Origin: Maritalea porphyrae
Lineage (GTDB): Bacteria > Pseudomonadota > Alphaproteobacteria > Rhizobiales > Devosiaceae
Assembly (NCBI RefSeq): GCF_027213965.1
Contig: NZ_JAPWGX010000002.1
Location: 434,001-498,000, forward strand
Length of the DNA stretch: 64,000 nucleotides
Direction of reading: 5' to 3'
The notes beneath the pieces are model-generated. The model was not told the DNA's origin. It was given only the letters and a program-made list of their open reading frames with translations, and did no database searches. The position numbers and the translations under genes are program-made. Positions 57,036 through 64,000 of this stretch are shown here, piece by piece (position 1 is the first letter of the stretch; every line of letters begins with the position of its first letter).

Positions 57036-57226
57036 TTATCCCCCCTGTCGATCCCCTTTGTCCTTTAAAACACACGTAAAAGTCAAGATTTTTTAACAAA
57101 TGGTCAAAATTTTGAAAGTGTAATAGGATGCGCTTCAACGGACCATGCGATTGACCAAATCAGCCGCACGGCCCATCTTAACAAAAAACATGTGATTTGG
57201 CCCACAAAAGGCCAAACCAACGACTG
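57036..57226. promoter_or_regulatory. Divergent promoter region of the purine operons
   Basis: 191 bp between uraH and puuE-uraD. TCAAAATTTTGA (57104-57115) is a perfect 12-bp palindrome. GTCAAGATT (57082-57090) and GTCAAAATT (57103-57111) are direct repeats 21 bp, two helical turns, apart. Either could bind a purine-responsive regulator; no regulator gene of an obvious purine type lies in the window. Confidence 0.5.
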
Positions 57227-58666
57227 ATGGATGATCAAGTGACAAAATCCGTTCGATATGACCGCGATATATTGGGGTATGGCGCAAAGCCACCAAAGGC
57301 AAATTGGCCCAATAATGCCAAGATCGCTGTGCAATTTGTTGTGAATTATGAAGAAGGTGGCGAGAACTGCGTGCTGCATGGCGACGCTGCATCTGAAGCC
57401 TTTTTGTCCGAAATTGTTGGCGCGCAACAATGGGCTGGGCAACGCCACTGGAACATGGAAAGCATTTACGAGTATGGGTCCCGCGCCGGGTTTTGGCGGC
57501 TGCATGATTTGTTCACAACATTAAATGTGCCCGTCACTGTTTATGGGGTCGCGACAGCGCTGGCCCGTTCACCCGAACAGGTGGCCGCCATGCAAGACGC
57601 CAATTGGGAAATTGCTTCGCATGGCCTTAAGTGGATTGAATATAAAGACTTCACCCGTGAAGACGAAGCCACCCATATGCGTGAGGCCATTCAACTGCAT
57701 TATGAAGTCACCGGTGACTACCCAAAGGGCTGGTACACGGGGCGCTGCTCTGCCAACACCGTTGATTTGGCATGCGAGATCGGTGATTTCGCCTATGTTT
57801 CAGACAGCTATGCGGACGATTTGCCCTATTGGTACGACAGTGGTGACAAGGCGCAACTGATCATCCCCTATACGCTTGATACAAATGATATGCGGTTTGC
57901 CGCCATCCAGGGGTTCAATTCTGGTGATCAGTTCTATTGCTATTTAAAAGACAGCTTTGATAGTCTTTACGCTGAAGGGGCGGCTGGTGCGCCGAAAATG
58001 CTCAATGTTGGTTTGCATTGCCGGTTGGTGGGGCGACCCGGACGGATTGCGGCGTTAAAACGCTTTATCGAATATGTGCAAAGCCACGATGATGTTTGGA
58101 TCGCCAAACGCATAGAAATTGCTGAACATTGGGCCAAAAATCATCCTTTTGTAAAACGACAAAACCGCCCTTCAACACTGACCAAACCAAATTTTGTTGC
58201 CCAATTTGGTGGCGTGTTTGAACATTCCCCTTGGATTGCTGAACGCGCTTACGAACGCGAAATGGGCGCAGCCCATGACACAGCGATTGGTGTACATTCT
58301 TTGTTGGCTGCAGAATTTCGCAAAGCTAACGAAGACGAACGCTTGGGCGTTTTGCGCGCGCACCCAGATTTGGCCGGCAAGTTGGCCGCAGCAAAACGAC
58401 TTACCGCTGAATCAACGTCTGAACAGGCATCGGCGGGCCTTGATGCACTCACAGACGCTGAGCGGGAACGGTTCACAACGCTGAACAGTGAATATGTGGC
58501 CAAGCATGGTTTTCCGTTCATTATTGCGGTGAAAGGTCTCACAAAAGATCAAATTCTTGCGCAGTTTGAAAAGCGCATTCACAATGACAGCGAAACAGAG
58601 TTCTCAACCGCTTGCAAACAGGTGGAGCGAATTGCCCTTTTGCGCCTCAAGGATATGGTGAAGTAG
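57227..58666 (+). CDS. Fusion of allantoinase PuuE and OHCU decarboxylase
   Basis: 479 aa from the ATG at 57227; an in-frame TTG lies 30 bp upstream, and the ribosome site is weak for both. Residues about 1-310 are a polysaccharide-deacetylase-type allantoinase (RDILGYGAKPPKANWPNNAK; NWEIASHGLKWIEY; GLHCRLVGRPGRI). Residues about 320-479 are OHCU decarboxylase (FEHSPWIAERAYE; RAHPDLAGKLA; KHGFPFIIAVKG). The two halves catalyse consecutive steps, OHCU to S-allantoin and allantoin to allantoate. The order of domains is opposite to the order of reactions. Confidence 0.93.
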   Translation: MDDQVTKSVRYDRDILGYGAKPPKANWPNNAKIAVQFVVNYEEGGENCVLHGDAASEAFLSEIVGAQQWAGQRHWNMESIYEYGSRAGFWRLHDLFTTLNVPVTVYGVATALARSPEQVAAMQDANWEIASHGLKWIEYKDFTREDEATHMREAIQLHYEVTGDYPKGWYTGRCSANTVDLACEIGDFAYVSDSYADDLPYWYDSGDKAQLIIPYTLDTNDMRFAAIQGFNSGDQFYCYLKDSFDSLYAEGAAGAPKMLNVGLHCRLVGRPGRIAALKRFIEYVQSHDDVWIAKRIEIAEHWAKNHPFVKRQNRPSTLTKPNFVAQFGGVFEHSPWIAERAYEREMGAAHDTAIGVHSLLAAEFRKANEDERLGVLRAHPDLAGKLAAAKRLTAESTSEQASAGLDALTDAERERFTTLNSEYVAKHGFPFIIAVKGLTKDQILAQFEKRIHNDSETEFSTACKQVERIALLRLKDMVK

Positions 58667-58668
58667 AT

Positions 58669-59499
58669 ATGCCAAATTCAAAATACTACGCACCGACGGG
58701 CGGATTGCCGCCCCAAAGCCAATTGATGACCGGGCGTGCCATATTTACCGACGCCTATGCAGTTATCCCAAAAGGCGTGATGAGCGACATTGTCACCTCC
58801 TATTTGCCCCACTGGGAAGACACTAGAGCGTGGATTATCGCGCGTCCTTTGTCAGGTTTTGCTGAAACATTTGCCCAATATATTGTTGAAATTGCACCGG
58901 GCGGTGGCTCCAACAGGCCGGAACCGGACCCAAAATCTGAGGCGGTTTTGTTCGTTGTTGAAGGCGAGTTGGATCTTGAATTGGATGGGCAAACCCATCG
59001 CATGGCCGAGGGTGGCTATGCTTATATTCCCCCATCTGCCGATTGGTCCGCACATAATGCCACCGCGCATCCGGTGAAATTTCACTGGATCCGCAAGCAG
59101 TATGAAGCGGTTGAAGGGATCAACCACCCCACAGCTTTTGTGACCAACGAAAAGCTGACTCCAGCCAACCCAATGCCCGACACAAATGGAGCATGGGCGA
59201 CCACTCGTTTTGTCCAGCCTGATGACTTGCGCCACGATATGCATGTGAACATCGTTACGTTCGAGCCGGGTGGCGTAATCCCTTTTGAAGAAACCCATGT
59301 GATGGAACACGGGCTCTACGTCTTGGAAGGCAAGGCAGTCTATAAACTCAATTCGGATTGGGTGGAGGTGGAGGCTGGCGACTTTATGTGGTTACGCGCT
59401 TTTTGCCCGCAAGCTTGTTATGCGGGTGGTCCGGGCAAGTTCCGCTATTTGCTCTATAAAGACGTGAACCGCCATCCCAAACTCAGCCTCAAAGGATAG
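58669..59499 (+). CDS. (S)-ureidoglycine aminohydrolase (bicupin)
   Basis: 276 aa. Two cupin barrels: the first around VVEGELDLELDGQTHRM, the second with FEPGGVIPFEETHVMEHGLYVLEG, which carries the Mn-binding Glu and His residues. It releases ammonia from (S)-ureidoglycine to give ureidoglycolate. Database names for this family sometimes add allantoicase activity, which would also close the allantoate step, but I cannot confirm that here. The ATG at 58669 is 2 bp after the puuE-uraD stop. Confidence 0.9.
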   Translation: MPNSKYYAPTGGLPPQSQLMTGRAIFTDAYAVIPKGVMSDIVTSYLPHWEDTRAWIIARPLSGFAETFAQYIVEIAPGGGSNRPEPDPKSEAVLFVVEGELDLELDGQTHRMAEGGYAYIPPSADWSAHNATAHPVKFHWIRKQYEAVEGINHPTAFVTNEKLTPANPMPDTNGAWATTRFVQPDDLRHDMHVNIVTFEPGGVIPFEETHVMEHGLYVLEGKAVYKLNSDWVEVEAGDFMWLRAFCPQACYAGGPGKFRYLLYKDVNRHPKLSLKG

Positions 59500-59503
59500 A
59501 GCA

Positions 59504-59998
59504 ATGGACAGCATCGAAATTGTGCCGCTAACCGAAGAGCAGTTCGCTCCGTTTGGTGAAGTGATCGATCTGAGTAAGGCTGAACACTTTGGGATCAACA
59601 ATGGCATGTGTACGCGGTTTAATGATCTCGCGACGGTGGAATTAGGGGGCAAGGACGCGCGCACTTTGGTCAATGTGTTTCGCGGCAAGCCCTATGATCT
59701 ACCTTTGCACTTAAAAATGGTCGAACGCCATCCGCTTGGCTCGCAAGCCTTTATCCCCATGACCAAACGCCCGTTTTTGGTGATTGTGGCCCACGACACA
59801 GACGGCGTGCCGGGTACGCCCTTGGCGTTCCTTACCAAACCCGGGCAAGGCATAAATATTGGCCAAAACGTGTGGCACGGGGTGCTGACCACACTCGGTG
59901 AAATAAGCGATTTTGTGGTGGTCGACCGGGGTGGGCGCGGCGACAATTTGGAAGAATATTTCTTTGAAGAAGGATTTATCGTAGATTTTGGCGACTAG
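59504..59998 (+). CDS. allA: Ureidoglycolate lyase
   Basis: 164 aa. EEQFAPFGEVIDLSKA at the start, VERHPLGSQAFIPM in the middle and QNVWHGVLTTLGEISDFVVVDR near the end are typical AllA segments. It splits ureidoglycolate into glyoxylate and urea. Last gene of the allantoin operon, 4 bp after the bicupin gene; its stop overlaps that of the convergent lrp gene. Confidence 0.93.
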   Translation: MDSIEIVPLTEEQFAPFGEVIDLSKAEHFGINNGMCTRFNDLATVELGGKDARTLVNVFRGKPYDLPLHLKMVERHPLGSQAFIPMTKRPFLVIVAHDTDGVPGTPLAFLTKPGQGINIGQNVWHGVLTTLGEISDFVVVDRGGRGDNLEEYFFEEGFIVDFGD

Positions 59999-60441
59999 CG
60001 CCGATCCAATTTGCGTCCCAACACCAGCGAGCTTTGCGTGCGGCGCACGCCGGGAATGAGGGCGATTTCGTCGATTACCTCGTCGATGTCTTCAAGTTGC
60101 GGGGCTTCTACGGATACCAGCAAATCGAACTCTCCGCTAATCGCAAGGCTCAGTTTAACTTCGGGAAAGCTGGCCAGCTTTTCATTGATTTGCTTATTCT
60201 GTTGCTGCAGCACTTCGATCAGCACAAAGGCTTCGACCATCTGTTGGCCGGGATCTTGCGCCAATTTTACCGTGTAGCCTGTTATATAACCCATGCGCTC
60301 AAGCCGTGTGATGCGTTCATGCACAGTGGTGCGGGCAATACCCAGTTTCTTGGCAATATCAGAGGTTTTTGCCCGCGCATTGGCCTGCAACAGGGCAACC
60401 AACTCGCGGTCTAAATCATCTCGTAGAGGTCGATTGGTCAC
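59995..60441 (-). CDS. Lrp/AsnC-family regulator divergent from saccharopine dehydrogenase
   Basis: 148 aa with a GTG start at 60441; the upstream ATG is out of frame. HTH: TSDIAKKLGIARTTVHERITRLERMGYI (about 22-49). The RAM domain contains LAISGEFDLLVSVEA. It is divergent from the saccharopine-dehydrogenase-like gene, and the space between holds four ATCGTCAT half-sites. Control of lysine catabolism is likely; control of the convergent allantoin genes is not indicated. Confidence 0.9.
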   Translation of the reverse strand: MTNRPLRDDLDRELVALLQANARAKTSDIAKKLGIARTTVHERITRLERMGYITGYTVKLAQDPGQQMVEAFVLIEVLQQQNKQINEKLASFPEVKLSLAISGEFDLLVSVEAPQLEDIDEVIDEIALIPGVRRTQSSLVLGRKLDRR

Positions 60442-60482
60442 GGCATGCTCTCGCTTCGGTATTTCGGCAATTATCCGACATT

Positions 60483-60600
60483 ATGACGATTTGGTCCATC
60501 CCAATTGTTCTCATTGATTCAGTGTAAACTTGAGTTAACGAACGATTTAGAATCGTCATTTCAACGGATCTCTGTGATATTTATCGTCATAATGACGATA
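60483..60600. promoter_or_regulatory. Array of four ATCGTCAT half-sites, probable Lrp operators
   Basis: ATGACGAT at 60483-60490 and ATCGTCAT at 60552-60559 are single half-sites. At 60582-60600 the perfect 19-bp palindrome TATCGTCATAATGACGATA joins two more. The second and third sites start 31 bp apart, about three helical turns. All lie between the lrp start and the saccharopine dehydrogenase gene. Confidence 0.75.
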
Positions 60601-60682
60601 TTCAGCGTTTCGTATCGCTATATTCTGACAGTCATTTCCAGCACAATAGTCCCAGTTTAGTTTTCCAACCTGAGGGATAAAT

Positions 60683-61798
60683 ATGAATTGGGAAGTTTTG
60701 GTTGTTGGCGGTGGTAAAATTGGTCGCATGGTGGCGGTGATTTTGCAAAATGCGCCAGAGTTCAACGTCACAATCGCCGATGCAGACGAAAAGATGCTCG
60801 CACAAGTGGCCGAACTTGGTATTGCTACGAAGAAGGTTGACGTTTCCAACGAAGTTGAGCTTTTGGGCGCGCTTGATGGCAAAAACGCTGTATTGAGCGC
60901 CGCGCCCTATTTCTTAACACCAGCCATTGCAACCGCTGCGAAGAAAGCCGGAGCCAACTATTTCGATCTTACTGAAGATGTGAAATCGACGAAGTTTGTG
61001 ATGGATTTGGCCAAAGACGCCAAGTCAGCCTTTATGCCTCAGTGTGGTTTGGCCCCGGGCTTTGTCGGCATTGCCGGTTATCACTTGGCCAAGCAATTTG
61101 ATTCAATCGAAGATTTGTCCATGCGTGTGGGTGCGTTGCCACGCTACCCAACAAACGCCCTTAAATACAATTTGACCTGGTCCACCGAAGGTTTGGTCAA
61201 CGAATATTGCAACCCATGCGAAGCATTGGTTGATGGTCAGCTTAAGGAAGTTGCGCCGCTTGAGAATTTGGAAAACTTTGCGCTTGATGGTGTCGACTAT
61301 GAAGCCTTTAACACGTCAGGTGGTTTGGGCACTTTGTGCGACACGCTTGCGGGCCGCGCACAAAATGTTTCTTATCGGTCTATCCGCTACCCAGGTCACC
61401 GCGATATTTTGCATATTTTGCTCAACGACCTCAAACTGAACAAGCGCCAAGACCTCATGTGCGAAATCTTTGAAAATGGATTGCCCCGCACACGCCAAGA
61501 CCAAGTGACGGTATTCTGTACAGCAACGGGCATGATTGATGGGCAATTCGAAGAGCGCTCATTCGTCAATGTGTCCACCGCCATGGATGTTGCAGGCCGC
61601 AATTGGAGTGCCATTCAAATCACCACAGCGGCCGGCGTAACTGCAGCGATGGATCTGATGCGTCAGGGCCGTTTGCCACAAGAAGGTTTTGTGCGCCAAG
61701 AACAAATTGATTTGGATGAGTTTTTGGCCAACCGATTTGGCGCCCTTTATTTGGGCAAGCCGTTCGAAGCACAGGGCGCAACACCTAAAGCGGCATAA
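60683..61798 (+). CDS. Saccharopine dehydrogenase-like enzyme (lysine catabolism)
   Basis: 371 aa. The N-terminal Rossmann motif VLVVGGGKIGRMVA (5-18) and SAAPYFLTPAIATAAKKAGANYFDL are typical of the LYS9-type saccharopine dehydrogenase fold. GLAPGFVGIAGYHLA and RYPGHRDILHIL support the family. It probably oxidises saccharopine to glutamate and aminoadipate semialdehyde; carboxynorspermidine-type activity is a less likely alternative. Lysine-ketoglutarate reductase is not in the window. A structured region follows. Confidence 0.83.
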   Translation: MNWEVLVVGGGKIGRMVAVILQNAPEFNVTIADADEKMLAQVAELGIATKKVDVSNEVELLGALDGKNAVLSAAPYFLTPAIATAAKKAGANYFDLTEDVKSTKFVMDLAKDAKSAFMPQCGLAPGFVGIAGYHLAKQFDSIEDLSMRVGALPRYPTNALKYNLTWSTEGLVNEYCNPCEALVDGQLKEVAPLENLENFALDGVDYEAFNTSGGLGTLCDTLAGRAQNVSYRSIRYPGHRDILHILLNDLKLNKRQDLMCEIFENGLPRTRQDQVTVFCTATGMIDGQFEERSFVNVSTAMDVAGRNWSAIQITTAAGVTAAMDLMRQGRLPQEGFVRQEQIDLDEFLANRFGALYLGKPFEAQGATPKAA

Positions 61799-62254
61799 GG
61801 TATAGACCGCCAAGACTGAGCATTGTGTAACAAGAAATTGCACATTATGCGAAATGATGGGTCAATTTTGAGCAATTCTTTGACTATTCAAGAGATTGCT
61901 GACCCTTCATAATCAAATCTTGCAATGTCGGACTTTGTGCTGACATTGCTTTGATCACAAGAGGGGTGATCCGTTTTTGGTTGGAGGACCAAGGACGCGC
62001 GCTATAAGTCTTTAAAAGAAGATCATGCGCATCAACGGGAGGAACATGGCGGATTTTTCACACCCAATTGGGCAATGGCCCAAGGCAAGGCTTGCGCCAA
62101 TTGTTGCGCGCTGCGCTTTTGTGTGCCAATTGCACGCCACAAAATCAAAAGCAGATAGAGATTCGGCCAATTTTGCGCAATTGAGGTCAGTTAAGCCTTT
62201 GCAGTTGTTTAAAAATGTGCCTAATCTTTGATCAAAGAGTTCAAGAAAGTCACC
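61799..62254 (+). other. 456-bp structured non-coding region before the polar amino acid importer
   Basis: It contains three successive hairpins (61859-61971), the last followed by TTTTT (61974-61978), then CAATTG boxes clustered between 62064 and 62183. A short open frame of 61 codons (62046-62231) has a good GGGAGG at 62037-62042 and ends 24 bp before the ATPase start, but its sequence is repeat-influenced and resembles no protein I know. The front half could be the terminator of the upstream gene, the back half the importer's promoter and leader. Confidence 0.6.
61859..61978 (+). terminator. Triple hairpin ending in a T-run
   Basis: Hairpin I: AGCAAT/ATTGCT (61871-61876/61895-61900) continues inward to a CTAT loop with one mismatch and is closed outside by GGGTC/GACCC (61859-61863/61901-61905). 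Hairpin II: GCAATGTC/GACATTGC (61922-61929/61942-61949). Hairpin III: GATCAC/GTGATC (61953-61958/61966-61971) with a T-run after 2 bp. Hairpin III alone would be a modest terminator. Confidence 0.6.
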
Positions 62255-63034
62255 ATGGTAGAAAACCAAACTCCGGTCATTGAAATCCGAGATCTGCACA
62301 AGAGCTACGGCGACCTAGAGGTCCTCAAAGGCATCGATATTGCGGCCAACAAGGGCGACGTGGTTAGTCTTATCGGTTCGTCGGGTTCTGGAAAATCAAC
62401 CCTGTTGCGCTGCGCCAACCTGCTTGAAGATAGTCAGCAGGGCGAAATATTGTTTGATGGCACCCCCATCAAATGGAAGGGCCAAGGCCTGAGCCGTCAA
62501 CCAGCTGACAAAGAGCAAGTGATTGCGGTGCGCACAAACCTTTCAATGGTCTTCCAACAGTTTAATCTGTGGTCGCATATGACGATTTTGCAAAATGTGA
62601 TGGAAGCGCCTTTGACTGTTTTGGGTCAAGACCCCAAAGAAGTTGAAGAACGCGCCCGCATGTTGCTGGACAAAGTGGGCATTGGCGACAAATGTGACGT
62701 GTTCCCCGCCATGCTTTCCGGTGGGCAACAACAGCGCGCAGCCATTGCCCGCGCGTTGGCAATGGAACCTGAAGCCCTATTGTTTGATGAACCCACATCC
62801 GCGCTTGACCCAGAACTGGAGCAAGAAGTGGTGAAGGTGATCAAGGATTTGGCGAAGGAAGGGCGCACCATGCTTTTGGTGACCCACGATATGAAATTGG
62901 CAGCCGATGTTTCTGACAATGTGGTGTTTTTGCACCAGGGTAAATTGGAAGAACAGGGGCCGCCAGCCGAGCTGTTTGGCAACCCCAAATCAACACGGCT
63001 AAAGCAATTCCTTAGTGCTGGATCTCACGAATAG
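62255..63034 (+). CDS. Polar amino acid ABC transporter ATP-binding protein
   Basis: 259 aa from the ATG at 62255. Walker A GSSGSGKSTLLRCANLLE, the signature LSGGQQQRAAIARAL and Walker B ALLFDEPTSALDPEL, followed by LVTHDMKLAADVSD, are those of the HisP/GlnQ group. The insert after the first strands (KWKGQGLSRQPADKEQV) is typical of HisP/ArtP-like proteins for basic amino acids. First gene of the importer operon; the nearby saccharopine dehydrogenase makes lysine or a related amino acid a sensible guess. Confidence 0.92.
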   Translation: MVENQTPVIEIRDLHKSYGDLEVLKGIDIAANKGDVVSLIGSSGSGKSTLLRCANLLEDSQQGEILFDGTPIKWKGQGLSRQPADKEQVIAVRTNLSMVFQQFNLWSHMTILQNVMEAPLTVLGQDPKEVEERARMLLDKVGIGDKCDVFPAMLSGGQQQRAAIARALAMEPEALLFDEPTSALDPELEQEVVKVIKDLAKEGRTMLLVTHDMKLAADVSDNVVFLHQGKLEEQGPPAELFGNPKSTRLKQFLSAGSHE

Positions 63035-63086
63035 GCCGGTGCTAAGGCAATCACAAAACCAAAAAACTTATCCAAGGGAGACTAAA

Positions 63087-63809
63087 ATGAAAAAAATCAT
63101 TATGTCAGTTGCCATTTTGGCAATGAGCTCAAGCTTCGCGCTTGCAGACACTATTCGCATGGGTACTGAAGGCGCCTACCCTCCATATAACTTTATCAAT
63201 GATGCTGGTGAAGTTGACGGTTTTGAGCGTGAGTTGGGCGATGAGCTTTGCAAACGCGCAGAACTCACTTGTGAGTGGGTGACCAACGAGTGGGATTCAA
63301 TTATCCCGAACTTGGTTTCAGGCAACTATGACACTATCATCGCGGGCATGTCGATTACCGACGAGCGTGATGAGGTGATCGACTTCACCCAAAACTACAC
63401 CCCTCCATCACCATCAATCTATGTTGCAGCATCTGCTGACGTTGATGTAACCACCGGCATTATTGCTGCGCAAACTTCAACCATTCAATCAGGTCATGTT
63501 GCTTCTTCTGGCGCAACACTTGTTGAATTTGCAACACCTGACGAAACATTGGCTGCTGTGAAAAATGGCGAAGCTGATGCGGTTTTGGCCGACGTTGATT
63601 TCTTGCGCCCTGTGGCTGAAGAATCAAACGGCGAATTGGTTATTGTTGGTGAGCCTGTGTTCCTTGGCGGCGGTGTTGGCCTTGGTGTGCGCGAAAGTGA
63701 CAATGAACTTCGTGACAAATTTGATGCGGCTATCCAGTCAATGAAAGACGATGGCACATTGAACACGATGATCACAAAATGGTTCGGTGCAGACGCTTAC
63801 ACGTTCTAA
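63087..63809 (+). CDS. Polar amino acid periplasmic binding protein
   Basis: 240 aa. Signal peptide KKIIMSVAILAMSSSFA, cleaved after ALA. The mature protein opens with IRMGTEGAYPPYNFINDAGE and contains GFERELGDELC and IIAGMSITDERDEVIDFT, the family-3 solute-binding signature. The start at 63087 follows AAGGGAG. Cys pair in DELCKRAELTCEW may be a disulfide as in basic amino acid receptors. The residues suggest a basic or polar amino acid ligand. Confidence 0.92.
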   Translation: MKKIIMSVAILAMSSSFALADTIRMGTEGAYPPYNFINDAGEVDGFERELGDELCKRAELTCEWVTNEWDSIIPNLVSGNYDTIIAGMSITDERDEVIDFTQNYTPPSPSIYVAASADVDVTTGIIAAQTSTIQSGHVASSGATLVEFATPDETLAAVKNGEADAVLADVDFLRPVAEESNGELVIVGEPVFLGGGVGLGVRESDNELRDKFDAAIQSMKDDGTLNTMITKWFGADAYTF

Positions 63810-63825
63810 TCTGATCTAACCTATT

Positions 63826-63849
63826 TGACGGGGCGCTTGCGCCCCGTCA
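63826..63849 (+). other. GC-rich hairpin between binding protein and permease genes
   Basis: An 11-bp perfect inverted repeat, TGACGGGGCGC/GCGCCCCGTCA, with only 2 bp between arms. No T-run follows, so it is better read as an mRNA 3'-end protector or partial terminator that lowers permease expression. Confidence 0.65.
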
Positions 63850-63872
63850 TCTAACATTCAAGAAATGAGCTA

Positions 63873-64000
63873 ATGTTCTCCTTTTGCGCCGAGCCTGACA
63901 TTCTCGAAGGTCTCCAGTGGGTAACTTGCTACCTCACCACCGGAAAGCACTTCGCATTTTACGCGTCATTTGGCACCGTTATGTTGCTGCTTGCGGTAAC
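63873..64000 (+). CDS. Polar amino acid ABC transporter permease, 5' part
   Basis: The frame is open to the window edge (42 codons): MFSFCAEPDILEGLQWVTCY, then TTGKHFAFYASFGTVMLLL. The start resembles HisQ/ArtQ-type permeases of alphaproteobacteria and the gene order ATPase-receptor-permease fits. The rest of the gene and a second permease should follow. Confidence 0.75.
   Translation, partial: MFSFCAEPDILEGLQWVTCYLTTGKHFAFYASFGTVMLLLAV

Noticed and set aside
57036-57226. Purine riboswitch
   Set aside because: No three-way junction with the conserved loop-loop elements could be traced; the visible signals are DNA palindromes.
62046-62231. Separate small protein gene
   Set aside because: The ribosome site is good, but the residues follow CAATTG repeats and hairpins and do not look like a selected protein; kept only as a possible leader frame.

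Overview
The window is chromosomal DNA of an alphaproteobacterium, probably marine or soil. The gene content and order (leucine operon, PuuD-type urate oxidase, bicupin ureidoglycine aminohydrolase, TctC/LivK/BMP transporters) fit Hyphomicrobiales or Rhodobacterales, and the moderate GC would suit a Devosiaceae- or Roseobacter-like genome. The order cannot be fixed from the window alone. I see no transposase, integrase, phage gene, CRISPR array, rRNA or tRNA. This is a catabolic region, not a mobile one.

Left edge (1-4.5 kb): a partial tripartite tricarboxylate transporter (tctB, tctC) lies behind a marR gene with a 35-bp near-perfect palindrome upstream. Next come a polytopic membrane protein of uncertain function, a 2OG-Fe(II) oxygenase, and a maoC-lysR pair.

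Branched-chain amino acid block (5.4-23.3 kb): a plus-strand valine/isoleucine operon (mmsA, acyl-CoA dehydrogenase, HIBYL-CoA hydrolase, mmsB, enoyl-CoA hydratase, SDR, thiolase, etfBA, an atypical crotonase, a DUF1028 protein) converges on a minus-strand leucine operon (tetR-liuA-B-D-E-C). The two are only 8 bp apart. The bkd operon (37.2-41 kb: E1alpha, E1beta, E2, with a divergent Lrp-type regulator) supplies the acyl-CoAs; no E3 gene is present here. A secreted orphan protein of 610 aa follows the leucine operon.

Transport and activation block (25.6-36.7 kb): a LIV-type ABC importer is interleaved with two acyl-CoA ligases and is divergent from a hybrid PAS histidine kinase and an OmpR-family response regulator.

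Purine block (41-60 kb): a soluble chemoreceptor, a BMP-type ABC importer and adenine deaminase run on the plus strand. They converge, across a repeat-rich 336-bp gap, on a six-gene minus operon (uraH-xdhA-xdhB-xdhC-puuD-guaD). Divergent from that operon are a puuE-uraD fusion, ureidoglycine aminohydrolase and ureidoglycolate lyase. Together they take adenine and guanine through xanthine, urate, HIU, OHCU and allantoin to glyoxylate and urea. A separate allantoate amidohydrolase is not seen.

Right edge (60-64 kb): a second Lrp regulator is divergent from a saccharopine-dehydrogenase-like enzyme, with four clear operator half-sites between them. A strongly structured 456-bp non-coding region and a polar amino acid ABC transporter (ATPase, binding protein, partial permease) follow.

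The most unusual signals are non-coding: the marR palindrome, the Lrp half-site array, the triple hairpin with clustered CAATTG boxes before the last transporter, interlocked stems ahead of livK, and a 26-bp tandem repeat. I found no single undescribed multi-gene system that I could defend.
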